Assembly (NCBI RefSeq): GCF_027627575.1
Contig: NZ_CP114065.1
Span: forward strand, 1,054,001 to 1,118,000
Reading direction: 5' to 3'
DNA from: Kribbella sp. CA-293567
Lineage (GTDB): Bacteria; Actinomycetota; Actinomycetes; Propionibacteriales; Kribbellaceae
Length of the DNA: 64,000 nucleotides
Shown: one piece after another, positions 17,016 through 25,759 of the stretch
Layout of the letters: every line of letters starts with the position of its first letter
Numbering within the stretch: the first letter of the stretch is position 1
Position numbers and translations under genes: made by a program
Notes under the pieces: generated by a model
Told to the model about the DNA's origin: nothing
Database searches by the model: none
What the model saw: only the letters and a program-made list of their open reading frames with translations

Positions 17016-17037
17016 CCGGGCCGACCCGATCGGCTGG

Positions 17038-17886
17038 TCAGCCCTTGAGGCCGGTCTGGGCCAGGCCTTCGACGAACTGGCGTTGGGCCAGGACGAAGAT
17101 GATCAGGACCGGGAGGGCGCTCATGGTGGCGGCGGCCAGCTGGACGTTCCACAGGGCGCCGCCGTACGCGTCGACGTACTGGGTGAGGGCCTGGGGGATG
17201 GTGAACTTCTCCTTGCTGGACAGGAAGACGATCGGTTCCAGGTAGAGGTTCCAGCTGTGCAGGAAGGTGAAGATCGCGACCGCGCCGACCGCCGGGCGGG
17301 CCAGCGGGAGCGAGACCTGCCAGAAGAGGCCGAGGCGGCCGAGGCCGTCGACGCGGCCGGCCTCCTCGAGTTCGCGCGGGAGGGTGATGAAGAACTGCCG
17401 CATGATGAAGGTCGCGAGCACGCTGGGCGCGCCGAGCATCGGGATCAGGATCAGCGGCCAGTGGGTGTTCACCAGGCCGAGGGAGTCGAACATCCGGTAC
17501 AGCGGGATGATCGTCACCTCGTTGGGCACCAGCAGTCCGGCGAGGACGACGATGAACACGACGCCCGCGCCGCGGAACTTGATCCGGGCGAACGCGTACC
17601 CCGCCAGCGACGAGACCACCAGCGTGCCGAGCGTGACGACCACGGCGATGTAGCAGCTGTTCAGGTACTGCCGGCCGAACGGCTGCAGTTCGAACACCTG
17701 CCGATAGGCGTCCAGCGTCACCGACTGCGGCAACAGCGTCGGTGGGAAGGCGAAGATCTCGTTCACCGGCTTGAGCGAGGCCGTCGCCATCCACCAGGTC
17801 GGGAAGACGAAGGGGATGCAGCAGACCAGCAGTACGCCGTACAGCAACAGCTTGTGACTATGCTTCGTGGCTCTGTCAGTCTTCAT
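17038..17886 (-). CDS. Carbohydrate ABC transporter permease (MalG type)
   Basis: 282 residues, six membrane helices, with the cytoplasmic EAA loop (EEAGRVDGLGRLGLFWQVSLP region, about residues 190-215) that contacts the ATPase. CUT1-family inner-membrane subunit. It is the last gene of the operon lacI - FAD oxidoreductase - binding protein - permease - permease, overlapping the upstream permease by 11 bp. No ATPase gene is present, so a shared MsmK-type ATPase encoded elsewhere is expected. Confidence 0.93.
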   Translation of the reverse strand: MKTDRATKHSHKLLLYGVLLVCCIPFVFPTWWMATASLKPVNEIFAFPPTLLPQSVTLDAYRQVFELQPFGRQYLNSCYIAVVVTLGTLVVSSLAGYAFARIKFRGAGVVFIVVLAGLLVPNEVTIIPLYRMFDSLGLVNTHWPLILIPMLGAPSVLATFIMRQFFITLPRELEEAGRVDGLGRLGLFWQVSLPLARPAVGAVAIFTFLHSWNLYLEPIVFLSSKEKFTIPQALTQYVDAYGGALWNVQLAAATMSALPVLIIFVLAQRQFVEGLAQTGLKG

Positions 17887-18814
17887 GGAACACCCACCTT
17901 CTACGCATCCGCCACTGAAGGACCGTCAACCCGAGCACGATGGCGAACAGCAGCAGCGAGATCGTCGCGCCGTAGCCGAAGTGATGGAACTGGAACGCCT
18001 GCTGGTACAGGTAGTACACGAGCACCGTGGTCGACGTTCCCGGCCCGCCCTGGGTCAGTACCGCGATCTGCGCGAACACCTGCAACGAGCCGACGATCGT
18101 CAGGATCGAGGTCAGCAGGATGGTCGGGCTGATCAACGGCACCGTCACCCGCCGGAACCGCGCCCAGGCCGAGGCGCCGTCGAGCCGCGCCGCCTCGTAG
18201 AGCTCGGCCGGGACGCCTTGCAGGGCGGCGAGGAACAGCACCATGTTCAGCCCGACGCCCTTGAACAGCTGCACGACGATGACCGAGATCATCGCGGTCG
18301 CGTCGCCGCGCAGCCAGTTGGGACCGTCGACGCCGAGCTGGCTCAGGAAGCCGTTGACGCCGCCGTTGTCCTGCAGCAGGAAGCCCCACACGATCGTCCA
18401 GGCGACCAGGGTCACCACGACGGGCGAGAAGAACAGGGTGCGGAAGAAGACGGTACCGCGCAGCTTCTGGTTCAGCAGGACGGCGAGGAACAACGCGAGG
18501 CTCAGGTTGAGCACCACCAGGCCCACCGAGAACAGGCCGGTCGCCCGCAGCGCCGGGCCGAGCCGCGGGTCGTCGGTCAGCGCCTGGTAGTTGGCGCCGC
18601 CGACGAACTCGAAGGTGCCGGCCAGCACGTTCCACTCGTGCAGGCTGTACCAGACCACCAGCCCGAGCGGAACGATGACGAAGGCAACTATCCCGGCCAG
18701 CTGCGGCGCGATGAACAGCCAGCCGGCCAGCTCGTCGCGCCGCCGCATGGTCCAGTACGGCGCCCGCGCCGGTCCGGCCGGCGGCGCGACCTGCTTTTCC
18801 AGGAGAAGTGTCAT
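17876..18814 (-). CDS. Carbohydrate ABC transporter permease (MalF type)
   Basis: 312 residues from the ATG that overlaps the binding-protein stop (ATGA). CUT1-family permease with six predicted helices after a short cytoplasmic lead containing RRRDELAGWLFIAPQL, and an EAA loop at YEAARLDGASAWARFRRVT. It pairs with the following permease to form the membrane channel. The longer upstream frame is not used because it runs into the binding-protein gene. Confidence 0.93.
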   Translation of the reverse strand: MTLLLEKQVAPPAGPARAPYWTMRRRDELAGWLFIAPQLAGIVAFVIVPLGLVVWYSLHEWNVLAGTFEFVGGANYQALTDDPRLGPALRATGLFSVGLVVLNLSLALFLAVLLNQKLRGTVFFRTLFFSPVVVTLVAWTIVWGFLLQDNGGVNGFLSQLGVDGPNWLRGDATAMISVIVVQLFKGVGLNMVLFLAALQGVPAELYEAARLDGASAWARFRRVTVPLISPTILLTSILTIVGSLQVFAQIAVLTQGGPGTSTTVLVYYLYQQAFQFHHFGYGATISLLLFAIVLGLTVLQWRMRRRWVFHED

Positions 18815-20064
18815 TTGCTCAGCAGGGGATCGATCTTGGCGCAGACACCCGCGAGCACGGCCTTGACGTCGGCGTCCGGCTTCCACAGCGGGTCGAGCGC
18901 GGCGCGGACGGTCTGCTGGAGTTCGGCGTACCCGGTGTGGCCGGCCTTGATGTCGCCGCGCTCGATCCCGTTGATCACGACGCTCTGCAACTGGGCGGGC
19001 TCGAGCAGCGGGTTGGCCTTGGCCAGGATCTCGCTGGTCAGCTGGGACTTGCGCGGCGGCGGGAAGAACTGCGCGAGCTTGGCGGTGTTCTCCTGGTTGG
19101 TGAAGTAGGCCAGGAACTTCTTCGCCTCCTCGGCGTGCTTGCCCCGCTTCAGTACGCCGATCCCGGCCTGCCCGACGACGGAGTAGTCACCGGCCGGCCC
19201 CTTCGGCAGCGGCACCAGGTCCCACTTGAACTTGGCTTTCTCCAGCAGGGCCGCGCGGCTGATCTGGGTCAGCACCATCGACGCGTCACCGGCGAAGAAG
19301 TCCGTCGTCCGGCCGGGACCGGGCATCGCCTTGTCAGTGAAAACCATCTTGTGGATGAAGGTCATCGCGTCGATCATCGGCTGCTGGTCGAAGCCACAGC
19401 TCTTGCCGTCCTCGCTCCACGGCCGGGCGTCCCAGCCGGCCCAGATGGTGTTCAGCGTGTCCCAGCCCTTGTAGTCGAAGTCGCCGACGACGATGCCGCC
19501 CTTGCCGGTCTTCGCCTGGACTGCCGCGCCGGTGGCGACCGCCTGCTCCCAGTTCCAGTTGCCGGCCGCGATCTGCTGCGCGGGAGTCTGCCGTCCGGCC
19601 GCCGTCACCAGGTCGGTGTTGACGAAGACTCCCAGCGGTGAGGTGGAGAACGGGTAGGCGTACAGCTTGCCGTCCTGCTCCCAGGTGGCGGTTGCGCTCG
19701 GCAACAGGTCCGGGTCCTTGCCGATCGGCTCCAGCGCCCCGGAGGTGACGAAGTCCGGCGCGGTGCTCTCCAGGATCCAGGCCAGGTCGGGTGCGTTGCC
19801 GCCGCCGATCTGGGTGGTCAGCGCGGTCGTGTAACTGTCGAACGGGATCGACTCGAAGGTGATCCTGCCGACCTCGGGATGGTCCTTCTTGTAGGCGGCG
19901 GCGATCTGGTCGAACAGCGCGGTGTGCTTGGCGTTCGCGCTCCAGATCGTCATCCGCAGGTCGAGCGGGCCGGACGCGGCAGCGTCGTCGGAACCGCCGC
20001 CGCAACCGGCCGTGGCCAGGAGCGTCACGGCCGTGGCGGCCGCTGTCAGGAGTCGGAGTTTCAT
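18811..20064 (-). CDS. Extracellular sugar-binding lipoprotein (ABC transporter)
   Basis: 417 residues. Lipoprotein signal peptide with lipobox LLATAGC, acylated Cys at about residue 21. The rest is a type-1 solute-binding protein (LRMTIWSANAKHTALFDQ; LAWILESTAPDFV; a Trp-rich middle). It captures the substrate outside the cell for the two downstream permeases. The substrate is not evident from sequence. Its linkage to an FAD oxidoreductase of the pfam12831 type and a LacI regulator suggests an unusual carbohydrate that is oxidised after uptake (inference). Confidence 0.93.
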   Translation of the reverse strand: MKLRLLTAAATAVTLLATAGCGGGSDDAAASGPLDLRMTIWSANAKHTALFDQIAAAYKKDHPEVGRITFESIPFDSYTTALTTQIGGGNAPDLAWILESTAPDFVTSGALEPIGKDPDLLPSATATWEQDGKLYAYPFSTSPLGVFVNTDLVTAAGRQTPAQQIAAGNWNWEQAVATGAAVQAKTGKGGIVVGDFDYKGWDTLNTIWAGWDARPWSEDGKSCGFDQQPMIDAMTFIHKMVFTDKAMPGPGRTTDFFAGDASMVLTQISRAALLEKAKFKWDLVPLPKGPAGDYSVVGQAGIGVLKRGKHAEEAKKFLAYFTNQENTAKLAQFFPPPRKSQLTSEILAKANPLLEPAQLQSVVINGIERGDIKAGHTGYAELQQTVRAALDPLWKPDADVKAVLAGVCAKIDPLLSK

Positions 20065-20104
20065 GGTTTTCAGTCCTCCATCGGTAGCCGGTTCGGTGTC
20101 CGGC

Positions 20105-21700
20105 TCAGTAGCCGGAGATGGCCGGCCAGCTCAGTTCGACGCCCTGGGCGACCAGCAGTGCCTGGAAGTCGCTGAGCAGAGCAGGGGAGTTGCGGACCGC
20201 GCGCGGGCTGACGCCGCGGTCCAGGCAGAAGGCAGCGAGTAGTCCCGCGGCCTCGCCGATGTTCCACTCGACCGGGTGCAGCCGGTAGCAGCCGTTGGTG
20301 ATGTGGGTGGTGCCGAGGTTCTTGCTCGCCGGCAGCAGGTTCTCCACCCGCTGCGGGATCAGCGCCCCGAGCGGAATCCGGAACGGGCTGCTCGCCACGT
20401 CGATGTAGTTGTCGCCACCGGTGGACGGGTGCAGGTCGATCCGGTACATGCCGACGCCCACGCTGTCGTCGTACTCGACCGCGCCCTGGGAGCCGCGGAC
20501 GGCCACCGAGAGGTCTTGTTCCACGATCGTGTACTCCGCCGCGATCCGGCGCGACTCCCGGATGTAGGGCGCCTGGGCCAGCCCGTCGGAAGAGCCGAGC
20601 AGGTCACCGCGCAGCCGCAGGCCGGAGAAACCCGTGCCACCGTCCGGCCTCGGCGCCTCCGTCTGCAGCCAGTAGAAGACCGACTGCGACAGTTCGCGTG
20701 CACCGGCCAGATGCCTGCCGGCGTCCGGTACGTCGAAGACCGGGCCGTCGAGATAGTCGATCATCGGCCAGTTCACCAGACAGATGTCGGACTCGTAGGC
20801 GCCCGGGAGGAAGTGCTTGCGGGCAGCGATCCGGCGGAACGTCCACAGATTCGTGTCACCTCCGCTACGCCGTTGGTCGGCGATCACCGCGAGCGGGTCG
20901 TCGTCGGGGTTCGGGGTGAAGGTGCGCCGCGAAGCTGCGAGGCTGCGAGGATCAGGGGCGTTCCAGGAGAGCAACCGGTCTCCCCAGAACGAGGGCTGGT
21001 AGTTGCGCCAGTACGCGTAGTTGGCCGGCTTGTCACCGACCTGGTCGCCGTCGACGTGATCCACTGCGAAGCAGAACGAAACTGCCTGCATGTTGAGCGG
21101 CTGCGCCTCCGCTGGCGCACTGGGCTCGCCAGTGGCCGCTTGGGACTCGAAGCCGGTGACGTACTCCGTGCCGGTGAGCGGGAGGAGTTCCCCGGTCTCG
21201 GTGGCGTCGAGGATGTACGGCGCGGTCAGAGTGAGCCGGTCACCGGTGTCGCGGTGCTGTACTACGACGGAGGTCACCCGGTCGCCGTCAGTGCTGGCGT
21301 CGACGGGCTTGTAGGGCTGCAACACCTGCAGACGGCGGCTGGCGCGGTACGGCGCGAGCATCGACTCCAGGACAGCCACTGCTACTCGCGGCTCGTGGCA
21401 GAGCTTGGAGACGTAGCCGGCGCCTGGGTTGAGTTCCGCGGCGGCTCGCGACTCTGCGGTGAGGGGGTAGTAGCGACGGTAGTAGTCGCGGATCCCTTCT
21501 CGCAGGCCGCGATAGGAGGCGGTGACACCGAACTGCTCCACCCAGGTGTGCTCGTCGGGCGGTACCGCTTGGCTGGTCAGCTGGCCGCCGAGCCAGTCGT
21601 ACTCCTCGGTCATCGCCACCGAGCGGCCGGCCCGCAGGGCCGCGAGAGCCGCGGCGACTCCGCCGAGCCCGCCGCCGATGACCAGGACATCCGTATGCAT
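20105..21700 (-). CDS. FAD-dependent oxidoreductase (FAD_oxidored / pfam12831 type)
   Basis: 531 residues. N-terminal FAD-binding Rossmann motif VLVIGGGLGGVAAALAALRAG (about residues 5-25) followed by TEEYDWLGGQLTSQ. A large middle domain follows, and a C-terminal FAD-contact region near LLPASKNLGTTHI. Family members typically lie in carbohydrate-utilisation clusters. There is no signal peptide, so the enzyme is cytoplasmic. The ATG directly abuts the lacI stop codon (zero bases between), and the gene is followed by the binding-protein gene after 40 bp. The substrate is unknown. Confidence 0.85.
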   Translation of the reverse strand: MHTDVLVIGGGLGGVAAALAALRAGRSVAMTEEYDWLGGQLTSQAVPPDEHTWVEQFGVTASYRGLREGIRDYYRRYYPLTAESRAAAELNPGAGYVSKLCHEPRVAVAVLESMLAPYRASRRLQVLQPYKPVDASTDGDRVTSVVVQHRDTGDRLTLTAPYILDATETGELLPLTGTEYVTGFESQAATGEPSAPAEAQPLNMQAVSFCFAVDHVDGDQVGDKPANYAYWRNYQPSFWGDRLLSWNAPDPRSLAASRRTFTPNPDDDPLAVIADQRRSGGDTNLWTFRRIAARKHFLPGAYESDICLVNWPMIDYLDGPVFDVPDAGRHLAGARELSQSVFYWLQTEAPRPDGGTGFSGLRLRGDLLGSSDGLAQAPYIRESRRIAAEYTIVEQDLSVAVRGSQGAVEYDDSVGVGMYRIDLHPSTGGDNYIDVASSPFRIPLGALIPQRVENLLPASKNLGTTHITNGCYRLHPVEWNIGEAAGLLAAFCLDRGVSPRAVRNSPALLSDFQALLVAQGVELSWPAISGY

Positions 21701-22783
21701 CTAAAGACCTTTCGGCTTGCTGAGTGTGCTTCCGTCGACGAGTTCACAGGCGAGCAGTTGCTGCAGATCGGTCTCGTCCCCCGACAACACCGCCTCCAGC
21801 AGTCCCACCGCCCGCCGGCCCATCTCCTTGCGTGGGATGTGGAACCCGGAGTACTCGTCGTCTCCGTCGACCGGCCGGCTCGCGTCGCCCAGTGCCACCA
21901 CGGACAGGTCGCCCGGCACTGCCAGTCCTCGCCTTCGGGTGGCAGCAGCGAGAGCCGCCGCATCGGCCAGATCCTCGACGAACACCGCGGTGATCTTCCG
22001 CTCCAGCAGTTCGTCGAGGAGCTCCTCCACGGCCCGCTCGGCGTTGATCGGGCGTACGCCGTCAGCCGTCCCGGAAGGTGTTGAGTCCGAGCTGCCTCCC
22101 GTCTCCACGGGGGAGAGGTGGAGACCGCGAGGTGCGACCTGGTGGAAGCCACGGAGACGGTCGGCAGAGGATTCGGCGCCCTGACCGGGGCCGACGAAGG
22201 CGACCGCGGTGTGGCCGAGCTGCAACGCGCGAGCGGTGACCGTGGCGGTGGCTGTCGTGTAGTCGGCGCCGACGTACGGAACGACGGCGCCGTCCGGGTC
22301 GTCGCGGCGGCCTACGGAGACGAACGGGTACTTCTCGGTGACCAGGCGGCTCAGTTCCTCGGCAGGGATGCGGCGGCCCAGCAGGAGCGAGCCGTCGGCG
22401 ATGCGCAGCCGGTTGTTGTCGTGGAAGACCAGGCGCCGCCCGTCGGTGACCGGGGCGCTGGTGAACAGCAGCAGATCACAGCCGAGCTCCTCCGCGCTCT
22501 CCTCGATCCCGCTCAGGAACGGGTGGTAGAAGTCGGCGCTCGCGCTGGGGAACACCGACTCGTAGGTGAACACCCCGAGGATCTGGTTGCGTTGCTGCAA
22601 CAGCCGGCGGGCCAGCGGGTCCGCGACGTAGCCGGTCTCCCGGATCACCTTCAGGACCCGGTCGCGCGTCTCGGCCGGGATCCGCGCCGAAGCGGCCGTG
22701 CGGTTGTTCAGCACCAGGGAGACGGTGGTCTGGCTCACCCGCGCCAGCCGGGCGATGTCACGCTGGGTCAGCCGGTCACTCAT
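21701..22783 (-). CDS. LacI-family transcriptional regulator
   Basis: 360 residues from an ATG with a strong GGGAGGTGA ribosome-binding site. N-terminal LacI helix-turn-helix (TQRDIARLARVSQTTVSLVLNNR, given here in part as residues 5-24), a hinge near residue 50, then a periplasmic-binding-protein-like sensor domain. It heads the ABC-transporter/FAD-oxidoreductase operon. Two nearly identical palindromes lie upstream, one about 25 bp before the start, so autoregulation and control of the whole operon are likely. The inducer is presumably the transported sugar. Confidence 0.93.
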   Translation of the reverse strand: MSDRLTQRDIARLARVSQTTVSLVLNNRTAASARIPAETRDRVLKVIRETGYVADPLARRLLQQRNQILGVFTYESVFPSASADFYHPFLSGIEESAEELGCDLLLFTSAPVTDGRRLVFHDNNRLRIADGSLLLGRRIPAEELSRLVTEKYPFVSVGRRDDPDGAVVPYVGADYTTATATVTARALQLGHTAVAFVGPGQGAESSADRLRGFHQVAPRGLHLSPVETGGSSDSTPSGTADGVRPINAERAVEELLDELLERKITAVFVEDLADAAALAAATRRRGLAVPGDLSVVALGDASRPVDGDDEYSGFHIPRKEMGRRAVGLLEAVLSGDETDLQQLLACELVDGSTLSKPKGL

Positions 22784-22802
22784 CGCGTCACCTCCCTTCA
22801 GT

Positions 22803-22812
22803 AATACGTATT
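22803..22812. promoter_or_regulatory. LacI operator O1 (AATACGTATT)
   Basis: Perfect 10-bp palindrome with a central CG, typical of LacI-family operators, 20 bp before the lacI start codon. The same core appears again 75 bp away at 22877-22888. Confidence 0.7.
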
Positions 22813-22876
22813 GCCGGTCGCTTGATCCGGAACGGTAGACCCGTCGATTCGGGACCGTCAAGATCAACGCCGCTAG

Positions 22877-22888
22877 TAATACGTATTA
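22877..22888. promoter_or_regulatory. LacI operator O2 (TAATACGTATTA)
   Basis: Perfect 12-bp palindrome sharing the AATACGTATT core with O1. The centres are 75 bp apart, close to seven helical turns, a geometry compatible with a looped repressor. O2 is also 63 bp from the 3' end of the toroid-protein gene. Confidence 0.7.
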
Positions 22889-22951
22889 GCAAAGCCGCGC
22901 CCAACTCCTCGGGAAGAGTGGGACGCGGCTGAAGGTGGTGCTGGGGAAGGG

Positions 22952-24697
22952 TCAGGCGGTGCGTAGGTGCAGCGTGTACCGGGCCGGGGAGCGGCCGGTG
23001 AGATAAACCCGCAGGCCTTCGGGAACGAGGCTGCCGTTCAGCTGGGTGTACCGCTCGCCCGGGTCCATGCTCACCCGGGCCGGTCCGTTGCCGGGGCCGA
23101 ACTCGATCCGGTCGGCGCCGACCGTGTAGGTACCGGTGCCGTCGACCAGCTGATAGTTGCCAGCAGCATCGAGCTGTTCGACCCCGGTGAGAGTTCCGCC
23201 CGGGCGGAAGCACAGCTCCACCGCGAACGGCACCTCCGAGCCGCCCAGTTCGAGGGCCAGGTCGAAGCCGGTCCCGACCTCGGTGACGGTGACGGCGGTC
23301 TCGAGGGTGCGGAACTGCTTCGGCCGGTGCGGGAAGTCCATCGACGCGTAGAAGCGGCCGTCGTTGGTCAGTGCGTAGGCGCCGTCACTTCGCCGGTACC
23401 GCTTCGGCAGCGGCAGGTGGTACGGCACCTTCACCTCGTCGCCCAGCCGGAAACTCCGCTGCCCACTGCGGCGCAGGCCGTCGCTGCGGAAGTGCCCGGT
23501 ACTGAAGAACTGCGGCGACAGCCGGACGGAGTCGAGGATCGCGCGGCCCTTGCGCAGCTTGAAGAACGTGGGGTTCGTCGACAGGCCGGACGCGATCACC
23601 GGGAGGTCGTGGAAGTCCGTGCCGCCGAACAGTGTGGCGGTGCGATCGCCCCGGCGGATGCGGGCCAAGTGCTGGGCGGGGAACTCCCGGACGAAGTCGT
23701 CGTCCACCGCGACCGCGGGCGGCAGCTGGGCCGACAGCTCCGGACGTTCGAGAACCTCGGCGAGAAAGTCGCCCAGCTCGCCGGTGCCGCGGCGCTCGAT
23801 GTCCTTGGCCACGGTCGCGAACCGGCCGTCGCGGTCGTGCAGCGCCAGTTCGCGGTACTGGGTGAGGTACCACCAGACGTCCCTGATCCGGTTCTGGTCC
23901 TGGCGGCGGGAGGCGATCGTGTCGACTTCGCCGTTCGGCTCCAGCAGGAACAAGGTGGCGGCCAGGTTCTTGCGGACCACGGGCAGCAGCTCCGGCCGGT
24001 GGCGCAACCAGGCGATCGTGAGCAGGGACGGGTTGGTCACCTCCGAGGCGTAGGTCGCGCTGCGCTCGCTGTAGATCCCGTCCCGGGTGACGTCGATGCC
24101 CTCGTCGAGCCAGTCGTCGATCCGGGCGGCGTACCGGCGGTCGGGGTAGAGATCGTTGATCCGGGCAAGGGCTGCCGACACCTCCCAGCGATGATTCGGG
24201 GTGTGGACGCCGCCGGTCGCCAGGGCCGGGCCGGCCTTGCGGATGATCCGCTCCAGCGCGGCGCGGACGGGCAGTGTCGACGGTTGGGCGTCCGCTGCGA
24301 GAAGATTCTGGATCAGGCAGAGATCCTGCAGTGCGAAAGCGCTGTCGGGTGGCGAGTGCAGGTTGCCGATGTCGTAGGTGCCGTCGTCGTGCTGCAGTGT
24401 CGTGAGCCGGCCGGCGAGGAATTCCAGCGGACCCAGCAGAGAGCCGTCATGATGGCGCGCGGACCGCGGCCAGACGTACGCCGAAACCAGCCGGCGGGCT
24501 TTCCGGGCGCTGGCGCGGACGCTGTCGGCGCTATTGCGATAACTGTCGAGAACGCCCGGAATCTGCGCTTCGTTCATTTTCGTCAGAAGATCAAGAAATG
24601 GCTCGTCGGCGCCGCTCGCGGCACCGGCCGAGCCGGCCGGCAGGGCACCCGCGGAGAGTGCGGCAAGGGATCCGGCCAGGAACGTTCGACGCTGCAT
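22952..24697 (-). CDS. Tat-exported alpha/alpha-toroid protein, putative polysaccharide lyase
   Basis: 581 residues. The N-terminus MQRRTFLAGSLAALSAGALP is a twin-arginine signal peptide, so the folded protein is exported. Residues ~40-330 are helical and toroid-like, with a conserved HTPNHRWEVSAAL stretch recalling the Asn/His active site of heparinase- and alginate-lyase-like enzymes. The C-terminal ~250 residues are beta-rich. I could not assign a named lyase family with certainty. It is divergent from the second sugar importer operon and shares its control region, so it may cleave the polymer whose products are imported. The longer upstream frame is the antisense of the permease gene and is ignored. 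Confidence 0.65.
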   Translation of the reverse strand: MQRRTFLAGSLAALSAGALPAGSAGAASGADEPFLDLLTKMNEAQIPGVLDSYRNSADSVRASARKARRLVSAYVWPRSARHHDGSLLGPLEFLAGRLTTLQHDDGTYDIGNLHSPPDSAFALQDLCLIQNLLAADAQPSTLPVRAALERIIRKAGPALATGGVHTPNHRWEVSAALARINDLYPDRRYAARIDDWLDEGIDVTRDGIYSERSATYASEVTNPSLLTIAWLRHRPELLPVVRKNLAATLFLLEPNGEVDTIASRRQDQNRIRDVWWYLTQYRELALHDRDGRFATVAKDIERRGTGELGDFLAEVLERPELSAQLPPAVAVDDDFVREFPAQHLARIRRGDRTATLFGGTDFHDLPVIASGLSTNPTFFKLRKGRAILDSVRLSPQFFSTGHFRSDGLRRSGQRSFRLGDEVKVPYHLPLPKRYRRSDGAYALTNDGRFYASMDFPHRPKQFRTLETAVTVTEVGTGFDLALELGGSEVPFAVELCFRPGGTLTGVEQLDAAGNYQLVDGTGTYTVGADRIEFGPGNGPARVSMDPGERYTQLNGSLVPEGLRVYLTGRSPARYTLHLRTA

Positions 24698-24780
24698 GAA
24701 GCCTCCACAGACGAGGAAAGCGGTTGCCAAATGCTCTGTACTGTTCCCGCCGGCACCCGGGCTGTCAACGCCGCGCGAGT

Positions 24781-24869
24781 GTCCGGAACCGGACGCGGTA
24801 AAAGCCGGAAAGGTCTTGTCTGAACCGGTTCGCTCTACTAGTTTGACCGGCCTGGGCAAACGCTTTCCC
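24781..24869. promoter_or_regulatory. Divergent control region with three dyad elements
   Basis: Within the 189-bp gap between the toroid gene and the permease operon lie GTCCGGAACCGGAC (24781-24794), GAACCGGTTC (24822-24831) and GGGCAAACGCTTTCCC (24854-24869). The last has the central CG and symmetric AA/TT of LacI-family operators. A strong ribosome-binding site (GGAGGG, then AAAGGA) precedes the ATG at 24887. None matches the TAATACGTATTA sites, so a different LacI-type regulator outside the window is likely. Confidence 0.5.
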
Positions 24870-24886
24870 CTAACGGAGGGAAAGGA

Positions 24887-25759
24887 ATGAAGAAAGACAA
24901 CGTCGCCGCTTATCTGTTCCTCGCGCCGTGGCTGACCGGGCTGTTCGTGATCACCGTGGGACCGATGCTGGCGTCGCTCTACCTGGCCTTCACCGACTAC
25001 AACCTGATCCAGGCGCCGGAGTGGATCGGTTTCGAGAACTTCACCCGGATGCTGTCCGACGAGCGGCTGCACAACTCGCTGCGGGTCACCTTCACCTACG
25101 TCCTGGTCTCGGTGCCGCTGCAGCTCGCGCTGGCCCTGCTGCTGGCCGTGGTGCTCGATCGCGGCGTCCGCGGGATGGCCTTCTACCGCTCGATCTTCTA
25201 CCTGCCGTCGCTGCTCGGCTCCAGCGTCGCGATCGCGATCCTGTGGAAGCAGGTGTTCGGCACCGAGGGACTGCTCAACCAGTTGCTCGCCCAGGTCGGC
25301 ATCGAGGGCAAGGGCTGGATCTCGGACCCCAGTACGGCGCTCGGCACGCTGGTCGCGCTGAACGTCTGGACCTTCGGCGCCCCGATGGTGATCTTCCTGG
25401 CCGGCCTGCGGCAGATCCCCGCCATGTACTACGAGGCGGCAGCCGTCGACGGAGCCGGCACCTGGCGCCGGTTCCGCACGATCACGCTGCCGCTGCTGAC
25501 CCCGATCATCTTCTTCAACCTGGTGCTGCAGATCATCCACGCGTTCCAGTCGTTCACCCAGGCGTTCGTGGTCTCCAACGGCTCCGGCGGCCCGTCCGAC
25601 TCGACGATGTTCTACACGCTCTACCTGTACGACCGGGGCTTCGGCAACTTCGACATGGGCTACGCCTCGGCGATGGCGTGGTTCCTGCTGATCATCATCG
25701 CCGTCCTCACCGCGATGAACTTCGTCGCCTCGAAGTACTGGGTGTTCTATGACGACTGA
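24887..25759 (+). CDS. Carbohydrate ABC transporter permease (MalF type)
   Basis: 290 residues, six membrane helices, EAA loop YEAAAVDGAGTWRRFRTITL near residues 181-200. First gene of the second CUT1-type importer operon. It overlaps the next permease by 11 bp. N-terminus begins directly with the first helix (AAYLFLAPWLTGLF). Confidence 0.94.
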   Translation: MKKDNVAAYLFLAPWLTGLFVITVGPMLASLYLAFTDYNLIQAPEWIGFENFTRMLSDERLHNSLRVTFTYVLVSVPLQLALALLLAVVLDRGVRGMAFYRSIFYLPSLLGSSVAIAILWKQVFGTEGLLNQLLAQVGIEGKGWISDPSTALGTLVALNVWTFGAPMVIFLAGLRQIPAMYYEAAAVDGAGTWRRFRTITLPLLTPIIFFNLVLQIIHAFQSFTQAFVVSNGSGGPSDSTMFYTLYLYDRGFGNFDMGYASAMAWFLLIIIAVLTAMNFVASKYWVFYDD

